Shown: positions 7,093 through 14,051, counted from the stretch's first letter. The stretch: 17,615 bases of DNA from Candidatus Acidiferrales bacterium (GCA_030043155.1 JASHYE010000028.1:1-17615), one strand, 5' to 3'. Notes: generated from the sequence alone by a model not told the origin. A program made the numbers and translations.

Positions 7093-8210
7093 GTCGAACC
7101 ATCGGGCGAGAAAAGCATCTGCCAGACTTGCAAACGGCGCGAGCGGAACGAGCCCGCGCTGGCCATCAGATAGAATTCCCACATCCGGAAAAATCTTTCG
7201 TCGTAACGTGCGCGAAGCTCGTTCCAATGCTCCTTGAAATTTGCGTACCAGGCCATCAGAGTGCGGTCATAATCGGCTGCCCAGTTCTGCAAATCCTCCA
7301 TGATGAAAAGGCCCTCGGTTGCTGCTCCAATCTGTTTGAGGGACGGCAGCATCGAATTCGGGAAAATGTACTTTTCAATCCAGGGATCAGTTACGCGTAC
7401 GGAAACATTTTTGCCGATACAGGAAAGATAGAGGTGGCCGCAGCCCTCAATCGCGCTGCGAACAATTTCCATGAAGGTGCGGTAATTTTTCGAGCCAACG
7501 TGTTCAAACATGCCGAGCGACACGGCACAGTCGAATTTGCTCGCATCGCGCTGCACATCGCGCCGTAAATCACGATAGTCCTGAAGGCGGATCTCAACCG
7601 GTAATCCGGAGCACTTTTCCTGCGCCAGGCGCGCCTGTTCGCGCGAAACAGTAATTCCGGTGACCTTTGCACAGTATTTTTCTGCCGCGTATTTGGCGAA
7701 GCTGGCCCAGCCGCACCCAATGTCGAGAATTTTCATTCCCGGGCGCGCACCGATCGAGCGGCAAACGAATTCGAGCTTTGCCTCCTGCGCCGCGTCGAGA
7801 TTTTCCGCTCCGTCCCAAAACCCGCAGGTGTAGACCATGCGCTTATCGAGCATGGCCTCGAAGAGATCGTTCCCCATGTCGTAATGCCCTTCGCCCACTT
7901 TGAAAGAGCGTGATTTTGTCTGCGGATTGAGCAGCAGCGATTGCAAGTAGAGGCGAATGGCGCGCCACGGCGGCAATGCGTTGCCCTCAAGTTTGGCGCG
8001 AAAGAGATGGTCAAAAAACTGATCGAGCGCGGGAGAATCCCACCAGCCGTCCATATAGGACTCGCCGAGGCCGAGCGAGCCTTCGCGAAAAACGCGAGGA
8101 TAAAACTCGTCGCGGTGAACGATGAGGTCCCACGGACGGTCACCATTGATGCGGATGTCCGCGCGGGCGAGAAGAGCTTCGGCGCGGCGCTTGAGCGTAT
8201 TGGCGAGCAC
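7083..8210 (-). CDS. cfa: Cyclopropane-fatty-acyl-phospholipid synthase
   Basis: This 375-residue enzyme is close to the usual length (E. coli Cfa is 382). The N-terminal domain contains RVFREGSLGLGESYMDGWWD, and the join to the methyltransferase domain carries HYDMGNDLFEAMLDKRMVYT and CGFWDGAENLDAAQ. The S-adenosylmethionine site is LDIGCGW at residues 162-168, followed by VTGITVSREQ and the FDCAVSLGMFEHVG active-site strand. It adds a methylene bridge from SAM across the double bond of unsaturated phospholipid acyl chains at the inner membrane. It starts with GTG; the leader has only a modest AGG motif. It is transcribed from its own minus-strand promoter, divergently from the lipid A operon. 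The last residues (STHC) lie in a small tandem duplication, so the native C-terminus may have been slightly altered. Confidence 0.95.
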   Translation of the reverse strand: MLANTLKRRAEALLARADIRINGDRPWDLIVHRDEFYPRVFREGSLGLGESYMDGWWDSPALDQFFDHLFRAKLEGNALPPWRAIRLYLQSLLLNPQTKSRSFKVGEGHYDMGNDLFEAMLDKRMVYTCGFWDGAENLDAAQEAKLEFVCRSIGARPGMKILDIGCGWASFAKYAAEKYCAKVTGITVSREQARLAQEKCSGLPVEIRLQDYRDLRRDVQRDASKFDCAVSLGMFEHVGSKNYRTFMEIVRSAIEGCGHLYLSCIGKNVSVRVTDPWIEKYIFPNSMLPSLKQIGAATEGLFIMEDLQNWAADYDRTLMAWYANFKEHWNELRARYDERFFRMWEFYLMASAGSFRSRRLQVWQMLFSPDGSTHC

Positions 8211-8246
8211 GAGAGGAACCTGATTTCCGCTTGAAAGGCCAACTTA

Positions 8247-8275
8247 ATTGTCCCGCTGGAAGCGGGTGCAGTCAA
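8247..8275 (-). promoter_or_regulatory. Promoter of cfa
   Basis: On the minus strand TTGACT (8270-8275) and GACAAT (8247-8252) are separated by exactly 17 bp, which places the start near 8240, about 30 bases before the GTG. The spacer is nearly filled by a CCCGC/GCGGC-type hairpin, CCCGC (8252-8256) and GCGGG (8262-8266), which could be a binding site for a repressor. Confidence 0.6.
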
Positions 8276-8298
8276 CCGTCAGAAGTGCGGCAGGAGCA

Positions 8299-8345
8299 GA
8301 GCGGAGTGGCGCGTTCCTGAGGAACACGCAGCGAGCGTGGCGCGG
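8299..8345. repeat. REP-like element: degenerate direct repeats around a small hairpin
   Basis: GAGCGGAGTGGCGCG (8299-8313) recurs with a 3 bp deletion as GAGCGTGGCGCG (8333-8344). Between them is the hairpin GTTCC (8313-8317), TGA loop, GGAAC (8321-8325). It lies in the divergent region between cfa and fabZ. This composition resembles repetitive extragenic elements, but no second copy is present in the window. Confidence 0.4.
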
Positions 8346-8366
8346 TTTCACGATGCGCTGCTTTCG

Positions 8367-8372
8367 TATACT
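8367..8372 (+). promoter_or_regulatory. Candidate -10 box for the lipid A operon
   Basis: TATACT at 8367-8372 (or TACTAT at 8369-8374) lies 54 bases before the fabZ start and is the best -10 in the divergent region on this strand. The matching -35 (GGTTTC or TTTCAC) is poor, so the call is weak. Confidence 0.3.
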
Positions 8373-8425
8373 ATTCTTTGATTGCATGCCGCGGGTGGGC
8401 AAACCGGACGGCCGCGCGAGGATTC

Positions 8426-8866
8426 ATGATTCTGGATACGATTGAGATTCAGAAGATACTGCCGCATCGCTATCCGTTCCTGATGATCGACGCAATCACG
8501 GAGATGGAACGGTTGAAGCGAATTGTGGGCGTGAAAAACGTCACTATTAATGAGGGATTTTTCGCCGGCCATTTTCCCGGGAAGCCGGTGATGCCGGGCG
8601 TGCTGATCGTCGAATCGATGGCGCAGGCTGGAGGATTTCTTTTGCTGCAGGAAGTGAAAGAGCGCGAAAGCAAGCTGCTCTACTTTGTAGCGATTGATGA
8701 CGCGCGCTTTCGGCGGCCGGTAGTTCCGGGAGATCAACTGCGCGTCGAAGTGGACGTGCTGTCATGGCGATACACGTTCTGCAAACTCGCGGGAAAAGCC
8801 TTCGTAGGCAGCGAGCTTGCGGCGGAAGCGACGCTCATGTGCAAGATGGTGGACCGCGACCCATGA
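8426..8866 (+). CDS. fabZ: 3-hydroxyacyl-ACP dehydratase FabZ
   Basis: This 146-residue hot-dog-fold enzyme has the opening IQKILPHRYPFLMID, then the catalytic motif GHFPGKPVMPGVLIVE with His49 and Glu63. It dehydrates (3R)-hydroxyacyl-ACP in type II fatty acid elongation. Because it uses the same hydroxyacyl-ACP that LpxA takes for lipid A, the pair sits at the branch point between phospholipid and lipid A synthesis. The start at 8426 has GAGG just upstream and gives the family's usual N-terminus; an in-frame ATG at 8378 would add 16 unconserved residues. Its TGA overlaps the lpxA start in an ATGA (8863-8866), so the two are translationally coupled. It is the first gene of the operon visible here. 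Confidence 0.96.
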   Translation: MILDTIEIQKILPHRYPFLMIDAITEMERLKRIVGVKNVTINEGFFAGHFPGKPVMPGVLIVESMAQAGGFLLLQEVKERESKLLYFVAIDDARFRRPVVPGDQLRVEVDVLSWRYTFCKLAGKAFVGSELAAEATLMCKMVDRDP

Positions 8867-9642
8867 GCGAAATTGATTCGCGGGCAAGCGTCGCGCGAAG
8901 CGCAACCATCGGGAACGGCGCATGCATTGGCGCCTTCGCAGTTATCGGCGACGAAGTGGAATTGGCAGAGGACTGCGTCATCGAGCCGCACGCCGTGATT
9001 TACGGTCCGGCGCGCATTGGCCGCAAGAATCACTTTTATTCATTTTGCGCGGTCGGTTGCGAGCCGCAGGATCTGACGTTTGCGGACGAGCGCGTTTTCC
9101 TCGAAATTGGCGATTCCAACCAGTTTCGCGAATTCGTCACCGTTAGCCGCGGAACAAAGAAAGGCGGAGGAACGACGCGCATCGGCAGTCACAATATGTT
9201 CATGGCCTATGCGCACGTGGCGCATGATTGCCAGGTTGGGAATCACACGATTTTCGTGAATGGTGGGACGCTCGCCGGGCATGTTTCGGTGGAGGATCAC
9301 GCTACCATTGGCGCATTTTGCACCATTCATCAGTTCTGCCGCGTCGGACGCCACGCCTACATCGGCGCGCTTTCGGCAATTACGCAGGATGTGCCGCCAT
9401 TCTCGAAAGTTGTGCAGGCGCGCGATGTGCGTTCGTTTGGCGTGAACACGATTGGACTCGAACGGCACGGATTCGCTCCAGAACGCATCCAAGCCATAGA
9501 GCGCGCTTACCGGCTGCTTTTGCGTTCCAAGCTGAACACGACGCAGGCGATCGAGCAGATGCGCGCGAGTCTGAACGGGTCAGAGGATGTGTCCGAGCTG
9601 ATTCGGTTCATCGAAGCTGCCGAGCGCGGCTTGATTAAATAA
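8863..9642 (+). CDS. lpxA: Acyl-ACP--UDP-N-acetylglucosamine O-acyltransferase LpxA
   Basis: This 259-residue left-handed beta-helix acyltransferase catalyses the first step of lipid A synthesis, moving a 3-hydroxyacyl chain from ACP to the sugar nucleotide. Hexapeptide repeats fill the first 180 residues. The catalytic His is His121 in YAHVAHDCQVG (E. coli His125), and CEPQDL keeps the Gln-Asp pair that contacts the sugar (E. coli 73-74). The C-terminal helical part ends in ERGLIK. By alignment from memory with E. coli, the acyl-chain ruler position Gly173 is Ala169 here. The stretch that carries Asn198, Glu200, Arg204 and Arg205 in E. coli reads FGVNTIGLERHG, so Glu200 becomes Ile and Arg205 becomes His. 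The ATG overlaps the fabZ stop. Confidence 0.96.
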   Translation: MSEIDSRASVARSATIGNGACIGAFAVIGDEVELAEDCVIEPHAVIYGPARIGRKNHFYSFCAVGCEPQDLTFADERVFLEIGDSNQFREFVTVSRGTKKGGGTTRIGSHNMFMAYAHVAHDCQVGNHTIFVNGGTLAGHVSVEDHATIGAFCTIHQFCRVGRHAYIGALSAITQDVPPFSKVVQARDVRSFGVNTIGLERHGFAPERIQAIERAYRLLLRSKLNTTQAIEQMRASLNGSEDVSELIRFIEAAERGLIK

Positions 9643-9661
9643 GCGAATTCTCACGAAAGAC

Positions 9662-10624
9662 ATGACACAAACGAACACCCTTTCCACCGCAAACTGGGGC
9701 CTGATTGCGGGCAACGGGAAGTTTCCCTTCCTTGTGCTCGAAGGCGCGCGCAGCCGCGGCATTGAAATGACTGTGATTGCGATTCGCGAGGAAGCGTCGC
9801 CCGAATTGGACAGCGTGGCGCGCCGGATTCACTGGGTAAGCCTCGGGGAGCTGACGCGCACGATAGACCTTCTGCACAAGGAGGGCGTAACGCAAGCGGT
9901 GATGGCCGGACAGGTGAAACATAATAAAATTTTCAGTTCCATTCGGCCGGACTGGAAGCTGGCGAAGCTGCTGCTCTCGCTTTCGAAGAAGAATACCGAC
10001 TCGCTGATTGGGGCGGTGGCCCGTTTGCTGGAAGAGGAAGGAATTCATCTGATTGACTCGACCGCTTTTCTTGCGCCGCTGCTGCCGGAGAAGGGTGTCT
10101 TGACGCGCCGCGCGCCAAATGAGGACGAAGCTGCGGACATTGCTTATGGTCGAGAGATCGCACGCAAGCTGGCGGAAATTGATTTGGGGCAGACGGTGGT
10201 GATTTCAGACCGCGCCTGCGTCGCCGTGGAAGCCATGGAAGGAACGGACGAAACCATCGAGCGCGCCGCGCGTCTCACACAAGGGAAGCGCCTGGTTGTG
10301 GTGAAAGTCAGCAAACCCTCGCAAGACATGCGATTCGATGTACCCGTCGCGGGTTTGAATACGGTTGCCGTAATGCGGCGCTCCAACGCAACCGCGCTAG
10401 CGATTGATGCGGGCCGCACTCTGCTGATTGATCGTGAAAAACTCCTCGCCGATGCGGATGAGGCCGGAATCGCGATTGAGGCGTTTGAACCTCGTGATGC
10501 TGACCCTGGCGGTGCTGGCGCGGCAGACAGTGAAGATGCGGCAAACCTTGCGTCCGGCGCATCAGAACGACGAACGCAAAGATCATCTCGAAATGCTGTG
10601 ACAGGGAAGGTCGGAATTGACTGA
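9662..10624 (+). CDS. lpxI: UDP-2,3-diacylglucosamine diphosphatase LpxI
   Basis: This 320-residue protein belongs to the LpxI (DUF1009) family, the non-LpxH enzyme that hydrolyses UDP-2,3-diacylglucosamine to lipid X and UMP. Visible hallmarks are LIAGNGKFPFLVLEGARSRG near the start, VMAGQVKH around residue 80-87, VVISDRACVAVEAMEGTDET at about 180, and the QDMRFDVPVAGLNTV segment that contains the conserved Asp of the active-site region. The conserved domain ends near FEPRD (residues 275-279). The last ~41 residues (280-320) are a low-complexity Ala/Gly/Ser/Asp/Arg tail absent from the typical ~280-residue family. It follows lpxA by 19 bp and overlaps the next gene by 8 bp. The ribosome binding site is weak (GAAAG). 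LpxB and LpxD are not in the window. Confidence 0.93.
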   Translation: MTQTNTLSTANWGLIAGNGKFPFLVLEGARSRGIEMTVIAIREEASPELDSVARRIHWVSLGELTRTIDLLHKEGVTQAVMAGQVKHNKIFSSIRPDWKLAKLLLSLSKKNTDSLIGAVARLLEEEGIHLIDSTAFLAPLLPEKGVLTRRAPNEDEAADIAYGREIARKLAEIDLGQTVVISDRACVAVEAMEGTDETIERAARLTQGKRLVVVKVSKPSQDMRFDVPVAGLNTVAVMRRSNATALAIDAGRTLLIDREKLLADADEAGIAIEAFEPRDADPGGAGAADSEDAANLASGASERRTQRSSRNAVTGKVGID

Positions 10625-11597
10625 CAGGAAGATTCGTGTCGGCGTGGTTGGTGTGGGCGACTTTGGGCGCAATCATGTGCGCGTGCTGCATGATTTGGCG
10701 GGAGCGGAGCTTGCCGGCGTTCACGACGCGGATCCCGAGCGCGCGCGCCAAGTGGCCGCGGAGTTCGGCACTCGCGCTTTCGAGGATGTGGCACATCTGG
10801 CAGAGCAGGTGGATGCCGCGTGCGTGGCGGTTCCCACGAAATTGCACGCGCGAATCAGCTCGGAGCTGCTCGAGCACGGTGTGGACGTGTTGGTAGAGAA
10901 ACCGATCGCCGCCTCCCTGCACGAAGCCGACGACCTGATCGCAACAGCGAAAAAGAACGGACGCATTCTGCAGGTGGGACACCTCGAACGGTTCAATCCT
11001 GCGGTGGTGGCTTTACAGAAGATTGTCACGCGGCCGCTTTTTTTCGAAGTGCACCGCCTGGGCGTTTTTTCGCCGCGCAGCCTGGATGTGGACGTCGTGT
11101 TCGACGTAATGATTCACGATTTGGACGTGCTCCTGTCGCTGCTGGATTCTCCGCCACGCGAGATTCAGGCCGTGGGCATTCCGGTGCTAACTGAAAAAGT
11201 TGATATTGCCCACGCGCGCATCGAGTTTGAAAGCGGAGCCGTGGCCAACGTGACGGCGAGCCGTGTTTCCACCGAGCGCGTGCGCAAACTGCGATTTTTT
11301 CAGGCGCGCGAGTATATTTCAGTGGACTACACACGGCAGGATGTGACACGAATCCGCGTGGTGGGCGAAGGCTCGCAGCCGGCCATCGATTTCGAAAAGC
11401 TGCCGACCGAGCCGGAGGAACCTCTCAAGGCCGAGCTGCGCTCTTTTGTGGCTGCGGTGCGTGAACGAAAGACGCCTTTGGTTGACGGCCACGCTGGAAG
11501 GCGCGCGCTGGAGCTCGCCGAGCGCGTGATGGCCGGCATTGTTGAGCACGCCAATCGTGTTAAGCCAGAGCTCGCGGGCGTGACGACACAAAAATGA
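10617..11597 (+). CDS. Gfo/Idh/MocA-family oxidoreductase, possibly a UDP-GlcNAc 3-dehydrogenase
   Basis: This 326-residue NAD(P)-dependent dehydrogenase has a Rossmann GVVGVGDFG at residues 9-17, the family's EKP at 94-96 with catalytic Lys95, and a substrate domain with GHLERFNPAVV, then FFEVHRLGVFSPRSLDVDVV, and DVMIHDLDVL carrying the catalytic His. The GHxERFNP...R..DV.VV.D..IHD.D pattern is what I recall for UDP-N-acetylglucosamine 3-dehydrogenases. Acidithiobacillus GnnA lies beside lpxA and feeds 2,3-diamino sugar lipid A, so position in this operon suggests the same job; no GnnB-type transaminase is seen. The start is TTG at 10617, with AGGGAAGG 7-14 bases upstream, overlapping lpxI by 8 bp. 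Its stop overlaps the tonB start (ATGA). Family assignment is firm, the specific reaction is inference. Confidence 0.85.
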   Translation: MTDRKIRVGVVGVGDFGRNHVRVLHDLAGAELAGVHDADPERARQVAAEFGTRAFEDVAHLAEQVDAACVAVPTKLHARISSELLEHGVDVLVEKPIAASLHEADDLIATAKKNGRILQVGHLERFNPAVVALQKIVTRPLFFEVHRLGVFSPRSLDVDVVFDVMIHDLDVLLSLLDSPPREIQAVGIPVLTEKVDIAHARIEFESGAVANVTASRVSTERVRKLRFFQAREYISVDYTRQDVTRIRVVGEGSQPAIDFEKLPTEPEEPLKAELRSFVAAVRERKTPLVDGHAGRRALELAERVMAGIVEHANRVKPELAGVTTQK

Positions 11598-12955
11598 TTC
11601 CTCGTACCCTGGTTCCGGTAAATATTTCGCCCGTCGAGAAGCAGAAGTCCCAGCAAAATGGGCACAAGAAATCTTCTCAGCTGGATTCGCGCATTATTGT
11701 GCCTTCCGAACTTCCTCCCGGCGAACTCGACGCGCGCACCGCAATCCCCTCTTATTTGCCGCTTGATGTGCTCTCCGGGCGGATGCTGATTCCCCGCGAT
11801 ATGCCCGTGAAGCACATGGAAACACCCGCTTCCGCGATTCCCTCGCACGTACCGTTGGAAGTTCTCGGCAATCGTGTCGTGGTTCCGGCGGAAGCACGGC
11901 TTGAAGAGCGCCCTGAGACGCCACCCGCTCCCTTACCCGTAGGAATTTTCGAAGATGTGCTCGAGCCGGATCTCTTCACTACCGGCGAAGTCAACCTGCT
12001 CCCAAGTCCGGATGATTCGAAGAAGCGCGACTGGCAGTGGGTGGCCCGCTCATTTTCCTTGATTGTCCACGTTGTCGTAATTCTGCTGATCCTGCTCGCA
12101 CCCAAATTCTTCACCGCAAGTCAGCCGACGGAAGAAGCGCAGCTCGCCCGTCAGCAGCTTTCGAGTGTGTTCCTGCCCCCGTCAGTGAAGGAAGTGCCAA
12201 AAATCCAGCCGCTGCATGAGAAGCCGAGCGACCGCATTCGCCTTGATCCTCGCATTTTGAAGAAGCTTGACGTACCTGTTGCGCCCACTCCTGCGCCACT
12301 GGCCGGTCCAAAAACAACGGCTCCGGTGCAGCCCGAGAAAACCGCGCCGGCTCAGCAGGCAACGCCGCCCCCACCGCAGCAGGCGCCTAAACCTGAACCT
12401 GAATTCAAGCCGATCGAACCTCAGCCTCCGCCGCAAAAACACTTCAATTTGGATTTGCCGAGCCTCTCGCCCGGCCGCGAGCTGCAGGAGCAGGCGCAGC
12501 AGGCGCTTCAGAATCCGAACCGCTCCAATTCCGTGGCCATCGAAGGAACCATTCCTGGCGCTGGTCCCGCGAGCGGCGCGAACGGCCAGGGCCTGCTCGG
12601 AGCAGGCGTACAGATTCTGACTCCGACCGACGGAGTGGATTTTTCGAATTATCTCGCGCGCCTGATCGCGCGCGTGAAACAGAATTGGATCACCGTATGG
12701 CCTATTTCCGCGCGGATGGGCGATAAGGGCGTGGTCGTAATGCGTTTTCGCATCATGACCAACGGAAATATGCCGAACCCGGACCCGGTTCTTGAACGCA
12801 CATCGGGAAAAGAGCCGCTCGATCGCGCCGCAGGTGCCGCGCTGACCGAATCGAATCCTTTCGAGCCGCTTCCGTCAGCTTATACGCGGCCTTATCTCGA
12901 ATTGCGGGTCATCTTCCTCTACAACCTGCCGCTGGATTACAATCTCAATCAGTGA
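11594..12955 (+). CDS. TonB-family energy transducer with a repeat-bearing cytoplasmic arm
   Basis: This 453-residue protein has three parts. Residues 1-149 form a long cytoplasmic arm containing a degenerate 15-residue repeat beginning at Arg33, Arg48, Arg63, Ala79 and Arg94, with the pattern R-x-x-[IV]-P-x-x-[LMV]-P-x(4)-L; a partial copy starts at Arg4. One membrane span follows at about residues 150-169 (includes SLIVHVVVILLILLA, with His159 in the helix, as in TonB). Then a Pro/Gln/Lys-rich periplasmic spacer runs to about residue 290. The C-terminal TonB domain (about 350-450) has RVKQNWITVWP, GVVVMRFRIMTNGNMPNP and SNPFEPLP. TonB proteins pass proton-motive energy to outer-membrane machines, but no ExbB, ExbD or receptor lies nearby. 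Overlaps of 4 bp on both sides put it within the lipid A operon, hinting at an envelope-transport role. Confidence 0.9.
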   Translation: MIPRTLVPVNISPVEKQKSQQNGHKKSSQLDSRIIVPSELPPGELDARTAIPSYLPLDVLSGRMLIPRDMPVKHMETPASAIPSHVPLEVLGNRVVVPAEARLEERPETPPAPLPVGIFEDVLEPDLFTTGEVNLLPSPDDSKKRDWQWVARSFSLIVHVVVILLILLAPKFFTASQPTEEAQLARQQLSSVFLPPSVKEVPKIQPLHEKPSDRIRLDPRILKKLDVPVAPTPAPLAGPKTTAPVQPEKTAPAQQATPPPPQQAPKPEPEFKPIEPQPPPQKHFNLDLPSLSPGRELQEQAQQALQNPNRSNSVAIEGTIPGAGPASGANGQGLLGAGVQILTPTDGVDFSNYLARLIARVKQNWITVWPISARMGDKGVVVMRFRIMTNGNMPNPDPVLERTSGKEPLDRAAGAALTESNPFEPLPSAYTRPYLELRVIFLYNLPLDYNLNQ

Positions 12956-13047
12956 AGCTTAACCGCACGCAGATCTTCGGCGCGCTTTTGCTGGCACTGG
13001 CTGTTTTGATTTATCTGCTCGTCCATTTTCGAGCCTTTGCTCAATGA
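12952..13047 (+). CDS. 31-residue single-span membrane peptide, coupled to tonB and miaA
   Basis: A GTG at 12952 overlaps the tonB TGA (GTGA, 12952-12955) and opens a 31-codon frame whose TGA overlaps the miaA ATG (ATGA, 13044-13047). The peptide has a short basic N-terminus (MKLNRTQ), a hydrophobic segment of about 17 residues (FGALLLALAVLIYLLVHF) and a short tail RAFAQ, the composition of a single-span membrane protein. Alternatively it could be a short secreted leader with an AFA-Q-type end. The frame fills the 88 bp between the two genes with no spare base, and both junctions have the same 4 bp overlap as the rest of the operon, which is the main evidence that it is translated. No family is recognised and no function is assigned. 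Confidence 0.72.
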   Translation: MKLNRTQIFGALLLALAVLIYLLVHFRAFAQ

Positions 13048-13979
13048 CTTCTCCGCATCGGCTTCTCGTCATTTTGGGGCCAACGGCCTCCGGCAAATCC
13101 GCCCTGGCAATCCATATCGCGCAGAGCCTCGGCGGTGAGGTCGTCTGCTGCGATTCGACGCAAGTCTACAAGCATTTTGATATGGGAACGGGCAAACTGA
13201 GCCCAACGGAACAGAGAGGCATCCCGCATCACCTGGTCGACTTGGCCGAGCCTGACGAAGTTTTCACCGCGGGCGACTATCGTCGCATCGCCCAGCAGAC
13301 AATTGGAAACATCTCCGTTCGTGGCGAACTGCCGATTCTAACGGTTGGCACAGGCCTCTATTTGCGCGCGCTGCTCGAAGGCCTCGACGAGCTTCCTGAA
13401 CGTTCAGAAGCGCTTCGCCAGCGCCTGCGTGAACGCGCTGCCGAACGTGGCCCGGAATACCTTCATCGCGTTCTGCGCCACCGCGATCCTGCTGGAGCGG
13501 CGCAAATCGCCCCTCAGGATTTGCATAAGCTCATCCGCGCGCTCGAAATTTGCCTCCTGACTGGCAAGCCTGCGAGCCAGCTTCGCGGCAATCGAGCAGG
13601 ATTGAAAGGGTTCTCGGTTATCAAAATCGGCCTGATGCCCTCTCGCGAAGCGCTCTACAGGCGCATCGACAGCCGAGTGGAACGCATGCTGGCCGCCGGC
13701 TGGGTTGATGAAGTTCGCGGCCTGATTCACCTGCGCATTCCTTCGGCTTCGAAGCCCTTCACATTTCTGGGTTACGCGCAAATCCGCGAGCACATTCTCA
13801 GCGGCCGCTCCCTTGAAGACGTCATCCGCGAAATCCGCCAATCGACCCGGAGATACGCCAAACGCCAGATCACCTGGTTCCGCCGTGAGCATGACGTTCA
13901 CTGGCTAAGTGGTTTTGGAGACGAAGAGTGCATTCAGCGCGAAGCACTGCGTCTTGTCAGCTCCCATGTCAGTCCATAA
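13044..13979 (+). CDS. miaA: tRNA dimethylallyltransferase MiaA
   Basis: This 311-residue enzyme transfers the dimethylallyl group from DMAPP to N6 of A37 in tRNAs reading UNN codons. The P-loop-like GPTASGKS is at residues 12-19. CDSTQVYKHFDMGTGK follows with Asp37, the conserved residue for substrate deprotonation, then GIPHHLVDLAEPDE and GTGLYLRALLEG. The C-terminal half has the conserved GYAQI segment and the RRYAKRQITWFRR motif near the end. Its ATG overlaps the small membrane peptide's TGA. No ribosome binding site is needed if coupled. MiaA is commonly tied to hfq and hflX in proteobacteria; here hflX follows only 0.76 kb later but behind a TetR gene with its own promoter. Confidence 0.96.
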   Translation: MTSPHRLLVILGPTASGKSALAIHIAQSLGGEVVCCDSTQVYKHFDMGTGKLSPTEQRGIPHHLVDLAEPDEVFTAGDYRRIAQQTIGNISVRGELPILTVGTGLYLRALLEGLDELPERSEALRQRLRERAAERGPEYLHRVLRHRDPAGAAQIAPQDLHKLIRALEICLLTGKPASQLRGNRAGLKGFSVIKIGLMPSREALYRRIDSRVERMLAAGWVDEVRGLIHLRIPSASKPFTFLGYAQIREHILSGRSLEDVIREIRQSTRRYAKRQITWFRREHDVHWLSGFGDEECIQREALRLVSSHVSP

Positions 13980-14004
13980 GCCTTCTATTCTTGGGCGCTG
14001 TTCC

Positions 14005-14051
14005 ATACGTTCCCGTATCCGTTGAATCCGTACTGCCCCGTATTGTACAAT
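14005..14051 (+). promoter_or_regulatory. tetR promoter with nested CCGTA repeats
   Basis: TTGAAT (14022-14027) and TACAAT (14046-14051) are separated by 18 bp, a good sigma70 promoter. Transcription should start near 14057-14058, only 3-4 bases before the GTG at 14061. CCGTAT, CCGTAC and CCGTAT recur at 14013, 14028 and 14038. The first is part of an inverted repeat, ATACG (14005-14009) with CGTAT (14014-14018). These are candidate operator elements for autoregulation. Confidence 0.6.

Noticed and set aside
8386..8445. Possible leader ORF overlapping the fabZ start
   Set aside because: The frame overlaps fabZ, has no ribosome binding site and follows only a weak -10, so it is not better than chance.
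10308..10982. Antisense open frame over lpxI and the dehydrogenase
   Set aside because: It spans the conserved coding frames of both genes and shows no recognisable protein pattern.
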